Origin: Pseudomonas viridiflava
Lineage (GTDB): Bacteria > Pseudomonadota > Gammaproteobacteria > Pseudomonadales > Pseudomonadaceae
NCBI RefSeq assembly: GCF_900602065.1
Contig: NZ_UWFN01000116.1
Span: forward strand, 1-64,000
Length of the DNA stretch: 64,000 nt
Reading direction: 5' to 3'
Shown piece by piece: positions 26,790 through 36,104 of this stretch (within the stretch, counting starts at the first letter, position 1; the number at the start of each line of letters is the position of its first letter). Below the pieces are notes generated by a model. The model did no database searches. It was not told the origin of the DNA and was given only the letters and a program-made list of their open reading frames with translations. The translations under genes were made by a program, and so were the position numbers.

Positions 26790-27686
26790 ATGTCCGAAAT
26801 GCTGCATGCTACCCCCACCAAAAACACCGGCTTGCGAAAGACAGCAAACGCTTGCGGGCTATTAGCTATCGTGATGTGGGCTGCACTGGCGTTGTTGACT
26901 GCGCGGACGCAAGGCGTGCCTCCGTTTGAACTGTTGTTTTTATCTTTCTCTATTCCATTTACCTTAGCATTTCTGACAGCTCTTTCAGGCTGGCGCGGCG
27001 GTTTCAGAGCGTGGCGACAGCCGCCGCAGGTTTGGTTGTCTGGCTTCGCTGGCATCTTTTTCTACCACGCATTCTACTTTTTTGCCCTTAAAGCCGCGCC
27101 TCCAGCTCAGGCCAGCATGATCGCGTATCTGTGGCCACTACTGATCGTGCTATTCAGCACCGCGAAGGCTAAAGTTCGGTTCAACAGGATGTTCCTGTTA
27201 GGAGCCAGCCTAGGTTTAGTCGGGACTGCTTTGATAATCCAACCTGAGAGCATTGCTCTCACTCCTCAGACGTTGCTTGGCTACGCTGCGGCGTTTTGCT
27301 GCGCGCTAGTTTGGTCAAGTTATTCAGTTTTCAACAAGCGTTATGAAGGCGCACCGGTAGGTGTGATTGGCGGTATTTGTGGGCTGGTGTCTCTAGGAGG
27401 GCTCGTCTGCCACATGCTGCTGGAACAGACGGTTATACCCGATGCACAAGCCGCCCTGGCGATTTTGATGCTAGGGCTGGGCCCGGTCGGCTTGGCTTTC
27501 TTTGCCTGGGATTTCGCCACAAAAAGCGGTGATGCGGGATTTCTTGGAGCGATCTCGTACTTAGCGCCGTTGATCTCGACGTTGCTCTTGGTAATTGCCG
27601 GTGTACTGACGTTAGACCTGAGAATCATCGCCGCGGCCGGGCTAATAGTTGCGGGCACCCTTGTGGCCACTTTCGGCGCTCGCTAA
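26790..27686 (+). CDS. EamA/DMT-superfamily exporter
   Basis: A 298-residue inner-membrane protein of ten hydrophobic helices arranged as two EamA repeats (about 20-150 and 160-295). AAPPAQASMIAYLWPLLIVL in the first half and LGAISYLAPLISTLLLVIAG in the second are the repeat signatures. The closest pattern is the YddG-like group, which exports aromatic amino acids and related metabolites. An AraC regulator lies directly upstream. The substrate is not determined. Confidence 0.85.
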   Translation: MSEMLHATPTKNTGLRKTANACGLLAIVMWAALALLTARTQGVPPFELLFLSFSIPFTLAFLTALSGWRGGFRAWRQPPQVWLSGFAGIFFYHAFYFFALKAAPPAQASMIAYLWPLLIVLFSTAKAKVRFNRMFLLGASLGLVGTALIIQPESIALTPQTLLGYAAAFCCALVWSSYSVFNKRYEGAPVGVIGGICGLVSLGGLVCHMLLEQTVIPDAQAALAILMLGLGPVGLAFFAWDFATKSGDAGFLGAISYLAPLISTLLLVIAGVLTLDLRIIAAAGLIVAGTLVATFGAR

Positions 27687-27744
27687 TGCAGTTATGACTA
27701 GCGAGCAGGGGGACAGCCACATTTTTTAGATAAGGAAATCAAAA

Positions 27745-28041
27745 ATGCTGAGAGTTCTAGCGGTTAGTGCGCCGCACTGGCAGTTTCATCCTGGCGGTGA
27801 GGAGCAACACCTCAACAGCAGCACCCCATTCAGTCTGCAAAATGCTATCAGAGTGTGTACCCATGAAGCCACCCAAGGCATAGGGGTATGGGGAAACAGC
27901 AACTGGAATAGCGCAGAAGGCCTGGAGAGCGCTGTGTTCATGTCGGACTATCTACACGAGACCTTTTACTCCACCGCTTTGACCATGTCTTCGATGACCT
28001 TCTTGGCGTCACCGAACACCATCATAGTCTTGTCCAGGTAG
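27745..28041 (+). CDS. Truncated hypothetical ORF next to pntB
   Basis: AAGGAAATCAAAA precedes an ATG and the frame MLRVLAVSAPHWQFHPGGEE, then LQNAIRVCTHEATQGIGVWG. After about 27960 it is only the antisense of pntB, so a gene seems to have lost its 3' end at that point. I recognise no family. The junction at about 27960 may mark a rearrangement boundary beside the LacI regulon. Confidence 0.25.
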   Translation: MLRVLAVSAPHWQFHPGGEEQHLNSSTPFSLQNAIRVCTHEATQGIGVWGNSNWNSAEGLESAVFMSDYLHETFYSTALTMSSMTFLASPNTIIVLSR

Positions 28042-29414
28042 AACAGTTCGTTGTCTAGGCCGGCATAGCCGCTGGCCATGGAGCGTTTGTTGACGATGAT
28101 GGTCTTGGCCTTGAAGGCTTCTAGGATCGGCATGCCGGCGATTGGTGACTTGGGGTCGCTCTTCGCGGCCGGGTTGACCACGTCGTTGGCGCCCAGCACC
28201 AGTACCACGTCGGCCTGGCCGAACTCGGAGTTGATGTCGTCCATCTCGAATACCTGGTCGTATGGCACTTCGGCTTCCGCCAAAAGCACGTTCATGTGGC
28301 CAGGCATACGGCCGGCTACTGGGTGGATCGCATACTTCACGGTCACACCCGCATGGGTCAGTTTCTCGGTCAGTTCCTTCAGCGCGTGCTGGGCACGAGC
28401 CACGGCCAGGCCGTAACCCGGGACGACGATCACGGTGTCGGCGTTAGTCAGCAGGAAGGTCGCATCGTCAGCCGAACCGGATTTCACCGGACGGGCTTCC
28501 TTGGCGCCTGCCGGGCCTGTGTCGGCCTTTGCGCCGAAACCGCCGCCAATCACGTTGAAGAACGAGCGGTTCATGGCCTTGCACATGATGTACGACAGGA
28601 TCGCGCCGCTCGAGCCCACCAGGGAGCCTGCGATGATCAGCATCGAGTTGTTCAGCGAGAAGCCGATACCGGCGGCCGCCCAACCCGAGTAGCTATTGAG
28701 CATCGATACCACCACTGGCATGTCGGCACCACCGATCGGGATGATCAGCAGCACGCCCAGCGCGAACGCCAGGGCCAGCATGATGGCGAAGGCCAGGTAA
28801 CTTCCGGTGAACATGAAGGTCAGGCCGAAGAACAGCGCGCCCAGGCCGATCATCAGGTTCAGCTTGTGCTGGCCGGCGAACTGCACCGGAGCGCCCTGGA
28901 ACAGACGGAATTTGTACCTGCCCGACAGCTTGCCGAAGGCGATCACCGAACCGGAGAAGGTGATGGCGCCGATGGCTGCACCTAGGAACAGCTCCAGGCG
29001 ATTGCCCGAAGGAATCGCGTCGCCCAGATGTGCGACGATGCCCAGCGATTGCGGTTCGACCACGGCGGCAATGGCGATGAACACCGCTGCTAGGCCGATC
29101 ATGCTGTGCATGAATGCCACCAGTTCGGGCATCTTTGTCATTTCGATGCGCTTGGCCATGATCGAGCCCACGGTGCCGCCGACGAGCAGGCCTACGATTA
29201 CGTAGCCAATGCCGGTGATGGCTACGCCTTCAACAATGGAGAGCGCGCCAAGCTTGTAGATCAAGCTGACGGTCGTCAGCACCGCCAGCGCCATGCCCAG
29301 CATGCCGAACAGGTTGCCGCGCCGCGAAGTGGTTGGGTGCGACAAGCCTTTGAGCGCTTGGATAAAGCAGATGGAGGCGATTAGATAAAGGAGGGTGACT
29401 AGGTTCATGCTCAT
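27966..29414 (-). CDS. pntB: NAD(P) transhydrogenase, beta subunit
   Basis: A 482-residue membrane subunit of proton-translocating transhydrogenase. The first half has about nine membrane helices (domain II), and the C-terminal NADP(H)-binding domain III has [38 protein letters not shown] and [14 protein letters not shown]. Together with PntA it moves hydride between NADH and NADP+ at the expense of the proton gradient. It overlaps the pntAB stop by four bases and is the last gene of the pnt operon, which lies behind a LacI-type operator. Confidence 0.96.
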   Translation of the reverse strand: MSMNLVTLLYLIASICFIQALKGLSHPTTSRRGNLFGMLGMALAVLTTVSLIYKLGALSIVEGVAITGIGYVIVGLLVGGTVGSIMAKRIEMTKMPELVAFMHSMIGLAAVFIAIAAVVEPQSLGIVAHLGDAIPSGNRLELFLGAAIGAITFSGSVIAFGKLSGRYKFRLFQGAPVQFAGQHKLNLMIGLGALFFGLTFMFTGSYLAFAIMLALAFALGVLLIIPIGGADMPVVVSMLNSYSGWAAAGIGFSLNNSMLIIAGSLVGSSGAILSYIMCKAMNRSFFNVIGGGFGAKADTGPAGAKEARPVKSGSADDATFLLTNADTVIVVPGYGLAVARAQHALKELTEKLTHAGVTVKYAIHPVAGRMPGHMNVLLAEAEVPYDQVFEMDDINSEFGQADVVLVLGANDVVNPAAKSDPKSPIAGMPILEAFKAKTIIVNKRSMASGYAGLDNELFYLDKTMMVFGDAKKVIEDMVKAVE

Positions 29415-29737
29415 GGTTTGGCAGCCTCATCCCTCGCTTTTGGAGCTTTTTTCTTGAACATTTCCAGCATGCGGCGGGTGACTAGGAAGCCACCGAACAC
29501 ATTGACCGCGGCCAATGTCACAGCTAGGGTGCCCATGGTTTTGCCCAGTGGGGTTATCGTCAGGGCGGCGGCGAGCATGGCGCCGACGATGACGATGGCG
29601 GAAATCGCGTTGGTCACCGCCATCAGCGGCGTATGCAGCGCGGGGGTGACGTTCCAGACCACGTGGTAGCCGACATAGATCGCCAAAACGAAGATGATTA
29701 GGTTGTAGGCACCGTGAGAAATCAGCATGTTTTCCAT
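29411..29737 (-). CDS. pntAB: NAD(P) transhydrogenase, alpha subunit part 2 (membrane)
   Basis: A 108-residue protein from the ATG at 29737 ([20 protein letters not shown]) with three or four membrane helices. It corresponds to the C-terminal domain II segment of E. coli PntA, which Pseudomonas encodes as a separate gene. [20 protein letters not shown] is the conserved segment with the N-A-I motif. It lies 11 bases after pntA and overlaps pntB. Confidence 0.93.
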   Translation of the reverse strand: MENMLISHGAYNLIIFVLAIYVGYHVVWNVTPALHTPLMAVTNAISAIVIVGAMLAAALTITPLGKTMGTLAVTLAAVNVFGGFLVTRRMLEMFKKKAPKARDEAAKP

Positions 29738-29748
29738 TGTTTTTATAC

Positions 29749-30870
29749 TCAGCCGTTCTTGCGGATGACCGAACCGTCGCGGCACATTAGGCACGCGGCG
29801 ACGATGTCGTCTTCGAGGTTGATGGTAAGCGTACCTTCCTTGTCGAACAGCAGCTTGGTGAAGTCCAGCAGGTTGCGGGCGTATAGGGCCGAGGCATCGG
29901 CGCCGACCTGGGCAGGGAGGTTGGTCGGCCCGACGATGGTCACGCCGTTATGCACCAGCACCTGGTCAGCCACGGTCAGCGGGCAGTTGCCGCCCTGCAG
30001 GGCCGCGAGGTCGATGACCACCGAACCGGGCTTCATCTGGGCGACGGTCTCGGCGCTCAGCAAGATGGGTGCCTTGCGCCCTGGAATCAGCGCGGTGGTG
30101 ATGACGATGTCCGACTTCTTGGCGCGCTCGTGCACCACCTGCGCTTGGCGCTGCATCCAGCTGGGCGGCATGGGGCGTGCGTAACCGCCGACACCCAAGG
30201 CGCACTCGCGCTCCTCGTCGGTATCGAACGGCACGTCGAGAAACTTCGCACCCAGGGATTCGATCTGTTCCTTCACCGCCGGGCGCACGTCCGAGGCCTC
30301 GATCACCGCGCCCAGGCGCTTGGCCGTGGCGATGGCCTGCAAGCCAGCAACACCTGCGCCGAGGATCAGCACCCGGGCAGCCTTAACGGTACCCGCGGCG
30401 GTCATGAGCATCGGCATGAAGCGCGGGTAGTGATGGGCTGCGAGCAGCACGGCTTTATAGCCGGCGATGTTGGCTTGCGATGATAACACGTCGAGGCTTT
30501 GCGCGCGGGAGGTGCGCGGGGCGGCTTCAAGGGCGAAGGCGGTAATGCCGCGCGCGGCCATTCGGGTAATTGACATGAGATCAAACGGATTCAGCATCCC
30601 AATCAGCACGGTGCCGGCTTTCACCAAACTCAGTTCAGTTTCGTTAGGCGCAACTACCTTCAATATCACTTGAGCACCGAATGCGTCGTCAGCAGTGCCA
30701 ATGGATGCGCCTGCTGCCTGGTAGCCATCGTCAGTAATGCTGGAAAGCAGGCCGGCACCTGCTTGCACCACAACCTGATGCCCTTGAGCGATCAATTTCC
30801 TGACTGTTTCAGGAGTCGCTGAAACCCGTGTTTCTTGAGGATGCGTTTCGAGAGGAACGCCTATGTGCAC
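29749..30870 (-). CDS. pntA: NAD(P) transhydrogenase, alpha subunit part 1
   Basis: A 373-residue cytosolic NAD(H)-binding subunit (domain I). The GTG at 30870 follows GGAGGTGGAAA, and the protein begins M-H-I-G-V-P-L-E-T. The Rossmann motif [20 protein letters not shown] and the segment [20 protein letters not shown] are diagnostic. Operon order is pntA, pntAB, pntB. The unusual point is the regulation: a perfect 22-base palindrome lies 77 bases upstream and matches sites near lacI and the ABC operon, so this copy is probably induced with the catabolic pathway. Confidence 0.95.
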   Translation of the reverse strand: MHIGVPLETHPQETRVSATPETVRKLIAQGHQVVVQAGAGLLSSITDDGYQAAGASIGTADDAFGAQVILKVVAPNETELSLVKAGTVLIGMLNPFDLMSITRMAARGITAFALEAAPRTSRAQSLDVLSSQANIAGYKAVLLAAHHYPRFMPMLMTAAGTVKAARVLILGAGVAGLQAIATAKRLGAVIEASDVRPAVKEQIESLGAKFLDVPFDTDEERECALGVGGYARPMPPSWMQRQAQVVHERAKKSDIVITTALIPGRKAPILLSAETVAQMKPGSVVIDLAALQGGNCPLTVADQVLVHNGVTIVGPTNLPAQVGADASALYARNLLDFTKLLFDKEGTLTINLEDDIVAACLMCRDGSVIRKNG

Positions 30871-30946
30871 TTTCCACCTCCGGAATATTGTTTTTGTGTG
30901 TGATGCATCTGCGCAACCAGCGCTGGCTGGAAAGGGCATTTGAAGC

Positions 30947-30968
30947 GTAATGCATACGTATGCATTAC
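30947..30968. promoter_or_regulatory. LacI-family operator upstream of pntA
   Basis: A perfect 22-base palindrome whose inner 14 bases are TGCATACGTATGCA and whose outer bases are GTAA and TTAC. It has the even symmetry and central C-G step typical of LacI/GalR operators. The same inner sequence recurs at 32209 and, with one change, at 43580. Confidence 0.85.
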
Positions 30969-31013
30969 GACAACTGTTTTTCTTGTCTTGGCCGGATCGT
31001 TTATCAACGAGCA

Positions 31014-31040
31014 CAAAAAAGCGGGCCGCCGGCCCGCTTG
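31014..31040 (-). terminator. Terminator of the lacI-family gene
   Basis: The arms GCGGGCC (31021-31027) and GGCCCGC (31031-31037) form a tight stem; on the minus strand it is followed by TTTTTTG. It lies 18 bases after the regulator's stop and insulates the pnt operon, which keeps its own operator downstream. Confidence 0.85.
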
Positions 31041-31057
31041 ATTTCATCGAGCAGATG

Positions 31058-32122
31058 TCAGAGGGCGGGCTGCCATATGGTAAAACCGTCCCTGAGTACT
31101 AGCCCACTCTGAGGGCGCTTGGAGCTATCTCGAATGATCAACCCCCCAGGAAGTATTTCCTGAATTGATGGCGTTGCTGAGTCATGGAGCTGAGCACTGA
31201 TAATGTCGATCGTGCGTTGCGCCAGTTGATCTATTGGCTGCAGATAGGTAGTCAACCCGACAAGAGGCCACTCGGCCATGGCGATGTTGTCGAAGCCTAC
31301 GATGGAAATATTTGTCCCTGGCGTAAGTCCGAACTCCCGGGTAGCCACATTGAGAGCGGCGATTGCCATTAAGTCGTTAGCGCAAAAAATACCGTCCGGG
31401 CGATGTTCACTCGACATCAGACGTCGCATGGAAGCCATCGCCTCCTCAAAACTGTAATTGCCGACTTCACGCTGCGGGGCAGGGTAGCCAAGACTTTCCA
31501 GCCGGCGAGTGAAGCTCTTCTCACGGTCCCTGCTAGTGGATGAGCTTTCGGCTCCGGCGATGAACCCCATGGATCGGTGTCCTGTGGCCACCAGATAATC
31601 CGCGATGACTGTCCCTCCTTGGACATTGTCGCTGGTAACGCTTGAAACCGTTTCATTGTCGTTTTTGCGATTGAGTAGAACGACTGGCAGGCCCGTAGTT
31701 TTGCACTCCTCGGCGAAGTGCGAGGACAGGCTTGCCGACACCAGGATGACCGCCTCTACCCGATGACGCATGACCTCTTCTAGGATGGGGTCGGAATTTT
31801 GGTTGTTCACCGTCGAAAACAGCAGGACACGGTAACCCGCTGCCTCGAAGCCTTTTGACAGTGCCTCCAGCACCTGCGAGTAGAAAGGGTTGGCCATGCT
31901 CGGTACTACCACGCCGATGAGATTCGACCGGCGTGTGATCAGCGACCGAGCAACAAAATTGGGCCGATATCCAAGCGCTGCCGCTGCAGCCTCGACTTTT
32001 TCTCGCGTCTGGGGGGCAACACTTGCCCCTTTGGTATAGGTGCGCGATACGGCCGACTGAGAAACGCCGGCCAGCCTTGCTACATCGTGGGCCGTGACAG
32101 GGCGACGAACAGATTCAGCCAT
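31058..32122 (-). CDS. LacI-family transcriptional regulator
   Basis: About 354 residues from the ATG at 32122. The N-terminal helix-turn-helix and hinge read [20 protein letters not shown] and [16 protein letters not shown], followed by a periplasmic-binding-protein-like effector domain ([40 protein letters not shown]). It lies between pnt and the HisD-like operon, with operator copies on both sides. It probably represses pnt, the HisD operon, the ABC operon and itself until a pathway metabolite binds. The effector is unknown; a sugar acid or polyol would be usual for this family. Confidence 0.9.
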   Translation of the reverse strand: MAESVRRPVTAHDVARLAGVSQSAVSRTYTKGASVAPQTREKVEAAAAALGYRPNFVARSLITRRSNLIGVVVPSMANPFYSQVLEALSKGFEAAGYRVLLFSTVNNQNSDPILEEVMRHRVEAVILVSASLSSHFAEECKTTGLPVVLLNRKNDNETVSSVTSDNVQGGTVIADYLVATGHRSMGFIAGAESSSTSRDREKSFTRRLESLGYPAPQREVGNYSFEEAMASMRRLMSSEHRPDGIFCANDLMAIAALNVATREFGLTPGTNISIVGFDNIAMAEWPLVGLTTYLQPIDQLAQRTIDIISAQLHDSATPSIQEILPGGLIIRDSSKRPQSGLVLRDGFTIWQPAL

Positions 32123-32208
32123 GGGTAAGAGATCCTGCACGAGAAGAAAAAAGCAATCCTACCCATCAACCCCTTTCCAAACCACCAAAGAGTCCTCTAT
32201 GATGATCA

Positions 32209-32222
32209 TGCATACGTATGCA
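32209..32222. promoter_or_regulatory. LacI-family operator between lacI and the HisD-like gene
   Basis: A perfect 14-base palindrome, TGCATACGTATGCA, 34 bases before the HisD-like start and 87 bases before the lacI start. It can therefore control both directions. Confidence 0.85.
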
Positions 32223-32255
32223 CTCATCCGAAAAAAACAATCCTGGAGAATGCAA

Positions 32256-33563
32256 ATGGCTAAGTGGCTGAAAAAAGGCGCTGAAGCGGAAGTCGTAAAA
32301 TCTGCGGACCGTCAGGTGCGCGACACCGTTGAGACTATCCTTGCGGATATCGAGGCCCGTGGTGACGCCGCGATCCGTGATCTCGCCGTGAAGTTCGACA
32401 AGATGGAACGCGATAGCTACCGTCTGACTGCCGCGGAGATTGATGCCTGTTATTCACAGCTCACCAAGCGTGACATCGCCGATATCGAGTTCGCCCAGAC
32501 TCAAGTTCGCAATTTTGCCCAACACCAGCGCAACAGTATCCAGGACATTGAAGTCGAGACCCTTCCTGGCGTGATCCTGGGCCACAAGAATCTGCCGATG
32601 AATGCGGCGGGTTGCTATGTACCTGGCGGCAAGTATCCGCTACTGGCCTCTGCCCATATGTCCGTCATTACCGCCAAGGTCGCCGGTGTCCCTCGGATCA
32701 TCACCTGCGCTCCTCCGTTCCAGGGCAAGCCCGCCCATGCCATCGTTGCCGCGCAGCATATGGCCGGGGCTGATGAAATCTATTGCCTAGGTGGCATCCA
32801 GGCGATCGGCGCAATGGCTATCGGTACCCAGAGCATCGCGCCTGTCGACATACTGGTTGGCCCAGGCAACGCCTTTGTCGCCGAGGCCAAGCGCCAACTG
32901 TTCGGTCGCGTAGGCATCGACCTTTTTGCCGGCCCAACCGAAACGCTAGTTATTGCGGATGACACCGTAGATGGTGAAATCTGTGCGACTGACCTGCTCG
33001 GCCAGGCTGAGCATGGCCCCGATTCCCCCGCGATCTTGCTGACCACCTCGCTATCCCTAGCCCGCGATACGTTGGACCAGATCGAACGCCTGCTGAAGAT
33101 TCTTCCGACTGCCGAGATCGCGAGCAAGTCGTGGGCGACCTTCGGTGAAGTCATCGTCGCCGACAGTGACGAGGAGATGCTGCAGATCGCCAACGATTTG
33201 GCGTTCGAACACGTTCAGGTAATGACTAAAGACCCCGATTGGTTTCTGAAAAATATGCGTAACTATGGCGCGCTGTTCCTTGGGCCACGCACCAACGTCG
33301 CGTTCGGTGATAAGGCCATTGGCACCAACCATACCTTGCCAACCAAGAAAGCCGCCCGCTATACAGGCGGGTTGTGGGTAGGCAAGTTCCTCAAGACCTG
33401 TACCTACCAAAAAGTATTGACCGACGAAGCTTCGGCATTGGTCGGCTCTTACTGCTCGCGTCTGTGTGCGCTGGAAGGTTTTGCGGGGCACGGAGAGCAG
33501 GCCAACATACGCGTACGCCGATATGGCCACAAAGAAGTCCCGTACGCGGGTATCGCTGAGTAA
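32256..33563 (+). CDS. HisD-like NAD-dependent dehydrogenase (HpsN-type)
   Basis: A 435-residue member of the histidinol dehydrogenase superfamily. [45 protein letters not shown] (Zn-ligand Gln and His) and [20 protein letters not shown] match the fold. G-T-N-H-x-L-P-T and the K-Y-P-L block follow the catabolic paralogues annotated as sulfopropanediol 3-dehydrogenase (HpsN) rather than true HisD. It probably performs a four-electron, two-NAD oxidation of a primary alcohol to an acid. CTGGAG before the ATG at 32256 sets the start. It lies outside any his operon, next to a LacI regulator and transporters. The substrate is not known: DHPS is possible, but the HpsO/HpsP and TRAP partners are absent. 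Confidence 0.85.
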   Translation: MAKWLKKGAEAEVVKSADRQVRDTVETILADIEARGDAAIRDLAVKFDKMERDSYRLTAAEIDACYSQLTKRDIADIEFAQTQVRNFAQHQRNSIQDIEVETLPGVILGHKNLPMNAAGCYVPGGKYPLLASAHMSVITAKVAGVPRIITCAPPFQGKPAHAIVAAQHMAGADEIYCLGGIQAIGAMAIGTQSIAPVDILVGPGNAFVAEAKRQLFGRVGIDLFAGPTETLVIADDTVDGEICATDLLGQAEHGPDSPAILLTTSLSLARDTLDQIERLLKILPTAEIASKSWATFGEVIVADSDEEMLQIANDLAFEHVQVMTKDPDWFLKNMRNYGALFLGPRTNVAFGDKAIGTNHTLPTKKAARYTGGLWVGKFLKTCTYQKVLTDEASALVGSYCSRLCALEGFAGHGEQANIRVRRYGHKEVPYAGIAE

Positions 33564-33578
33564 ATCGTAGCAAAGCGG

Positions 33579-33649
33579 GGGCTACATATAAGTAGCCCAA
33601 TAATAAAAATAAATGAGCCGCGCCAACGCTTGAGCGAGCGTCAGCGCGG
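33579..33649 (+). other. Two hairpins between the HisD-like and GntP genes
   Basis: GGGCTAC-ATATAA-GTAGCCC (33579-33598) and then CCGCGCCAACGCT...AGCGTCAGCGCGG (33618-33649). Neither is followed by a T-run. They look like intercistronic mRNA-processing or attenuation stems that would let the dehydrogenase and the permease be expressed at different levels. Confidence 0.6.
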
Positions 33650-33670
33650 TACGGCTTTGTGAGTCCAGAT

Positions 33671-35062
33671 ATGAGTGTTTTGATTGCATTGCTTGCGTTG
33701 TGCGGCCTTATGTTTGTCGCCTATCGCGGCTACAGCGTGATTATTTTTGCTCCCATCGCGGCGATGTTCGCGGTGTTCCTTACAGAACCTAGCGCCGTGG
33801 CCCCCGTGTTCACCGACATCTTCATGGATAAGATGGTCGGTTTCGTCAAGCTCTACTTCCCAGTGTTCCTGCTCGGGGCCATCTTCGGAAAGCTGATCGA
33901 GATGTCGGGTTTTTCCCGGTCGATTGTCGCTGCCTTCATCAATGTGCTCGGCAAGGAAAAAGCCATTCCCGTGATTGTTCTGGTTTGCGGACTCTTGACC
34001 TACGGCGGGGTATCGCTCTTCGTCGTCGTTTTTGCTGTCTATCCGTTCGCTGCCGAGATGTTCAAGCAGAGTGATATTCCCAAACGGCTCATGCCAGCTA
34101 CGATCGCATTGGGCGCTTTCACGTTCACGATGGATGCAATGCCGGGCTCCCCGCAGATTCTCAACATCATCCCCACCACCTTTTTCGGCACCACATCTTG
34201 GGCGGCGCCCTGGCTGGGGCTGGCTACCTCCATCTTCGTCGTCGGCTGTGGGTTCATCTACCTTGATTTCCACCGCCGCAAAGCCCGCAGGACAGGGGAG
34301 GGTTATGGCACTGTGCTGCGCAACGAGCCCGAAACGCCAGGGGATATAGCGCTGCCTCACCCGCTCATTGCGGTGCTGCCGCTGGTGTTGGTCGGAGTCA
34401 TGAACCTGGCTTTCACATATTGGATTCCACACTGGTATGGGGCCATTTATGACATTACTCTTCCGGGATTGAAGGCGCCCATCCAGACGCAAGTGTCCAA
34501 GATGATCGCGATCTGGGCGGTGGAAGCGGCGCTGATAGTCGGCATCTTGATCGTTCTGCTGTTCGCCTTCAAAACCGTGGTCGCCAAACTCGCGGAGGGC
34601 AGCCGCGTGGCCGTCGGCGGTGCGATGCTGGCGACACTCAATACAGCGTCGGAATATGGCTTTGGTGCAGTCATCGCCATTCTTCCTGGTTTTCTGGCGG
34701 TGGCCAGCTCGCTGAAATCCATCCCCAACCCGTTGTTGAATCAAGCGGTCACTATCAATCTGCTAGCCGGTATCACCGGCTCCGCATCAGGAGGCTTGAG
34801 CATCGCACTGGGTGCAATGGCAGACACCTTTGTGACTGCAGCCAGTGCGGCGCATATCCCCTTGGAGGTGTTACATAGGGTGGCATCGACCGCAGCAGGC
34901 GGGATGGACACACTTCCACATAACGGAGCGGTCATCACGCTGCTTGCGGTGACAGGGTTGACGCACCGTGAGGCCTATAAGTTCATCTTCGGGATTACGG
35001 TGTTCAAGGTGTTGAGCTCGTTCTTTGCGATATTTATGTTTTATACCTTCGGCATCGTATAA
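33671..35062 (+). CDS. GntP-family permease
   Basis: About 463 residues with 12 or more hydrophobic helices. GKLIEMSGFSRSIVAAFINV, LVCGLLTYGGVSLFVVVFAV and the C-terminal ITGSASGGLSIALGAMAD with GGMDTLPHNGAVITLL are characteristic of the GntP/H+ symporter family, which imports gluconate, hydroxy acids or citrate-like anions. The start is the ATG at 33671 or the GTG at 33659. It is the second gene of the HisD-like operon. Together with the ABC importer it gives the pathway two uptake systems, perhaps for different forms of the substrate. Confidence 0.85.
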   Translation: MSVLIALLALCGLMFVAYRGYSVIIFAPIAAMFAVFLTEPSAVAPVFTDIFMDKMVGFVKLYFPVFLLGAIFGKLIEMSGFSRSIVAAFINVLGKEKAIPVIVLVCGLLTYGGVSLFVVVFAVYPFAAEMFKQSDIPKRLMPATIALGAFTFTMDAMPGSPQILNIIPTTFFGTTSWAAPWLGLATSIFVVGCGFIYLDFHRRKARRTGEGYGTVLRNEPETPGDIALPHPLIAVLPLVLVGVMNLAFTYWIPHWYGAIYDITLPGLKAPIQTQVSKMIAIWAVEAALIVGILIVLLFAFKTVVAKLAEGSRVAVGGAMLATLNTASEYGFGAVIAILPGFLAVASSLKSIPNPLLNQAVTINLLAGITGSASGGLSIALGAMADTFVTAASAAHIPLEVLHRVASTAAGGMDTLPHNGAVITLLAVTGLTHREAYKFIFGITVFKVLSSFFAIFMFYTFGIV

Positions 35063-35235
35063 AACCACGCTTCGCCAACCTGGCCCAGCCAGACAAGGCC
35101 CTCTCCACGGAGCAGACGCTGAATGTATGAAAGGGATGCGCGATGACCATGAATGATGTCTTCAAGAACCATTCGGTGCTGTCCGTTTCTGCATTCAGGC
35201 GTACGACTCCCAAGAGGGTATTCAGGAGAGCAATA

Positions 35236-36018
35236 ATGAGTAGTGAGTTCGAGAACTGGGAAATGCCGTCCTTTCGGCTGGACGCAAAGGTGGCCCTTAT
35301 TACCGGTGCTGGCGGTGGCATAGGCGCCGGCGTGGCGCTGGCTTACAGTGCGGCCGGGGCAGAGGTCGTGCTGCTGGCCCGGACCCAGAGTAACCTGGAT
35401 GCCGTTGCCAATATCATTCGTGCTCGAGGCGGTAAAGTCACGACGGTGGCATGTGATGTCACTGACAGTGCTGCGATCCGAGCAGCCATACATGCGATTC
35501 CCGTGCTCGATATTCTGGTCAATAACGCGGGTACCAATTACCCGGAGCCTATGCTGGAAGTGACGGACGAACACCTTGATACGATGTTGAACCTCAATGT
35601 CAGGGCCTGCTTCGTCACCGCTCAGGCGGCGGTCGAAAAGATGCTGGCCAATACCGACAAGGACGCTGGCGTGATCATCAACGTTTCTTCCCAGATGGGG
35701 CACGTAGGTTCGCCGAATAGAACTGTCTATTGCATGACGAAACACGCGATAGAAGGGTTGACCAAAGCGATGGCCGTGGAGTTCGCTGCGCGTGGCATTC
35801 GAGTGAACACCTTGTGCCCTACCTTCGTCGACACCCCGATGATCCGCAAGATCGTGGACACGCCCGAGAAAGAGGCCTTCCTGGTCTCCAAGATCCCCGT
35901 AGGACATATGGCCAGGATGGAGGACGTCATCGGGGCTGCCCTCTACCTGGCCGGCCCCTCGGCAAGGATGGTCACTGGCACATCCTTGAAGGTCGATGGC
36001 GGCTGGACTGCGCAGTAA
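35236..36018 (+). CDS. Short-chain dehydrogenase/reductase of the LacI regulon
   Basis: A 260-residue classical SDR. VALITGAGGGIGAGVALAYS (cofactor), DILVNNAGTNYPEP, INVSSQMGHVG (Ser) and YCMTKHAIEGLTKAM (Tyr-Lys), with the C-terminal GTSLKVDGGW, are all intact. AGGAGAGCAATA directly before the ATG at 35236 rules out the longer in-frame start at 35143. It resembles gluconate-5-dehydrogenase and 3-oxoacyl-reductase-like SDRs. It ends the HisD-like operon and probably oxidises a secondary alcohol of the pathway substrate. Confidence 0.9.
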   Translation: MSSEFENWEMPSFRLDAKVALITGAGGGIGAGVALAYSAAGAEVVLLARTQSNLDAVANIIRARGGKVTTVACDVTDSAAIRAAIHAIPVLDILVNNAGTNYPEPMLEVTDEHLDTMLNLNVRACFVTAQAAVEKMLANTDKDAGVIINVSSQMGHVGSPNRTVYCMTKHAIEGLTKAMAVEFAARGIRVNTLCPTFVDTPMIRKIVDTPEKEAFLVSKIPVGHMARMEDVIGAALYLAGPSARMVTGTSLKVDGGWTAQ

Positions 36019-36070
36019 TGTAGCCGGCCCCGGAACGGGCTGGTGCCGCACCTTTCTCTGTGCGCTCGAC

Positions 36071-36103
36071 AATGCCAGGGCCTCCTGGGCCCTGGCATTT
36101 TTC
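36071..36103. terminator. Bidirectional terminator between convergent operons
   Basis: AATGCCAGGGCC, a four-base loop and GGGCCCTGGCAT followed by TTTTT on the + strand, with AA at the other side. It lies exactly between the SDR stop and the stop of the convergent dehydrogenase, so it ends both catabolic operons. Confidence 0.92.
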
Positions 36104-36104
36104 G

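Noticed and set aside
28296-28985. 229-codon + strand frame inside pntB
   Set aside because: It is the antisense shadow of a well-conserved transhydrogenase gene, rich in His, Gln and Arg as such shadows are.
32256-33563. Biosynthetic histidinol dehydrogenase
   Set aside because: No his genes are adjacent, and the motif details and LacI/transporter context fit a catabolic paralogue.
33641-34744. 367-codon minus-strand frame opposite the GntP permease gene
   Set aside because: The + strand permease has family motifs throughout; the minus frame is a high-GC shadow.
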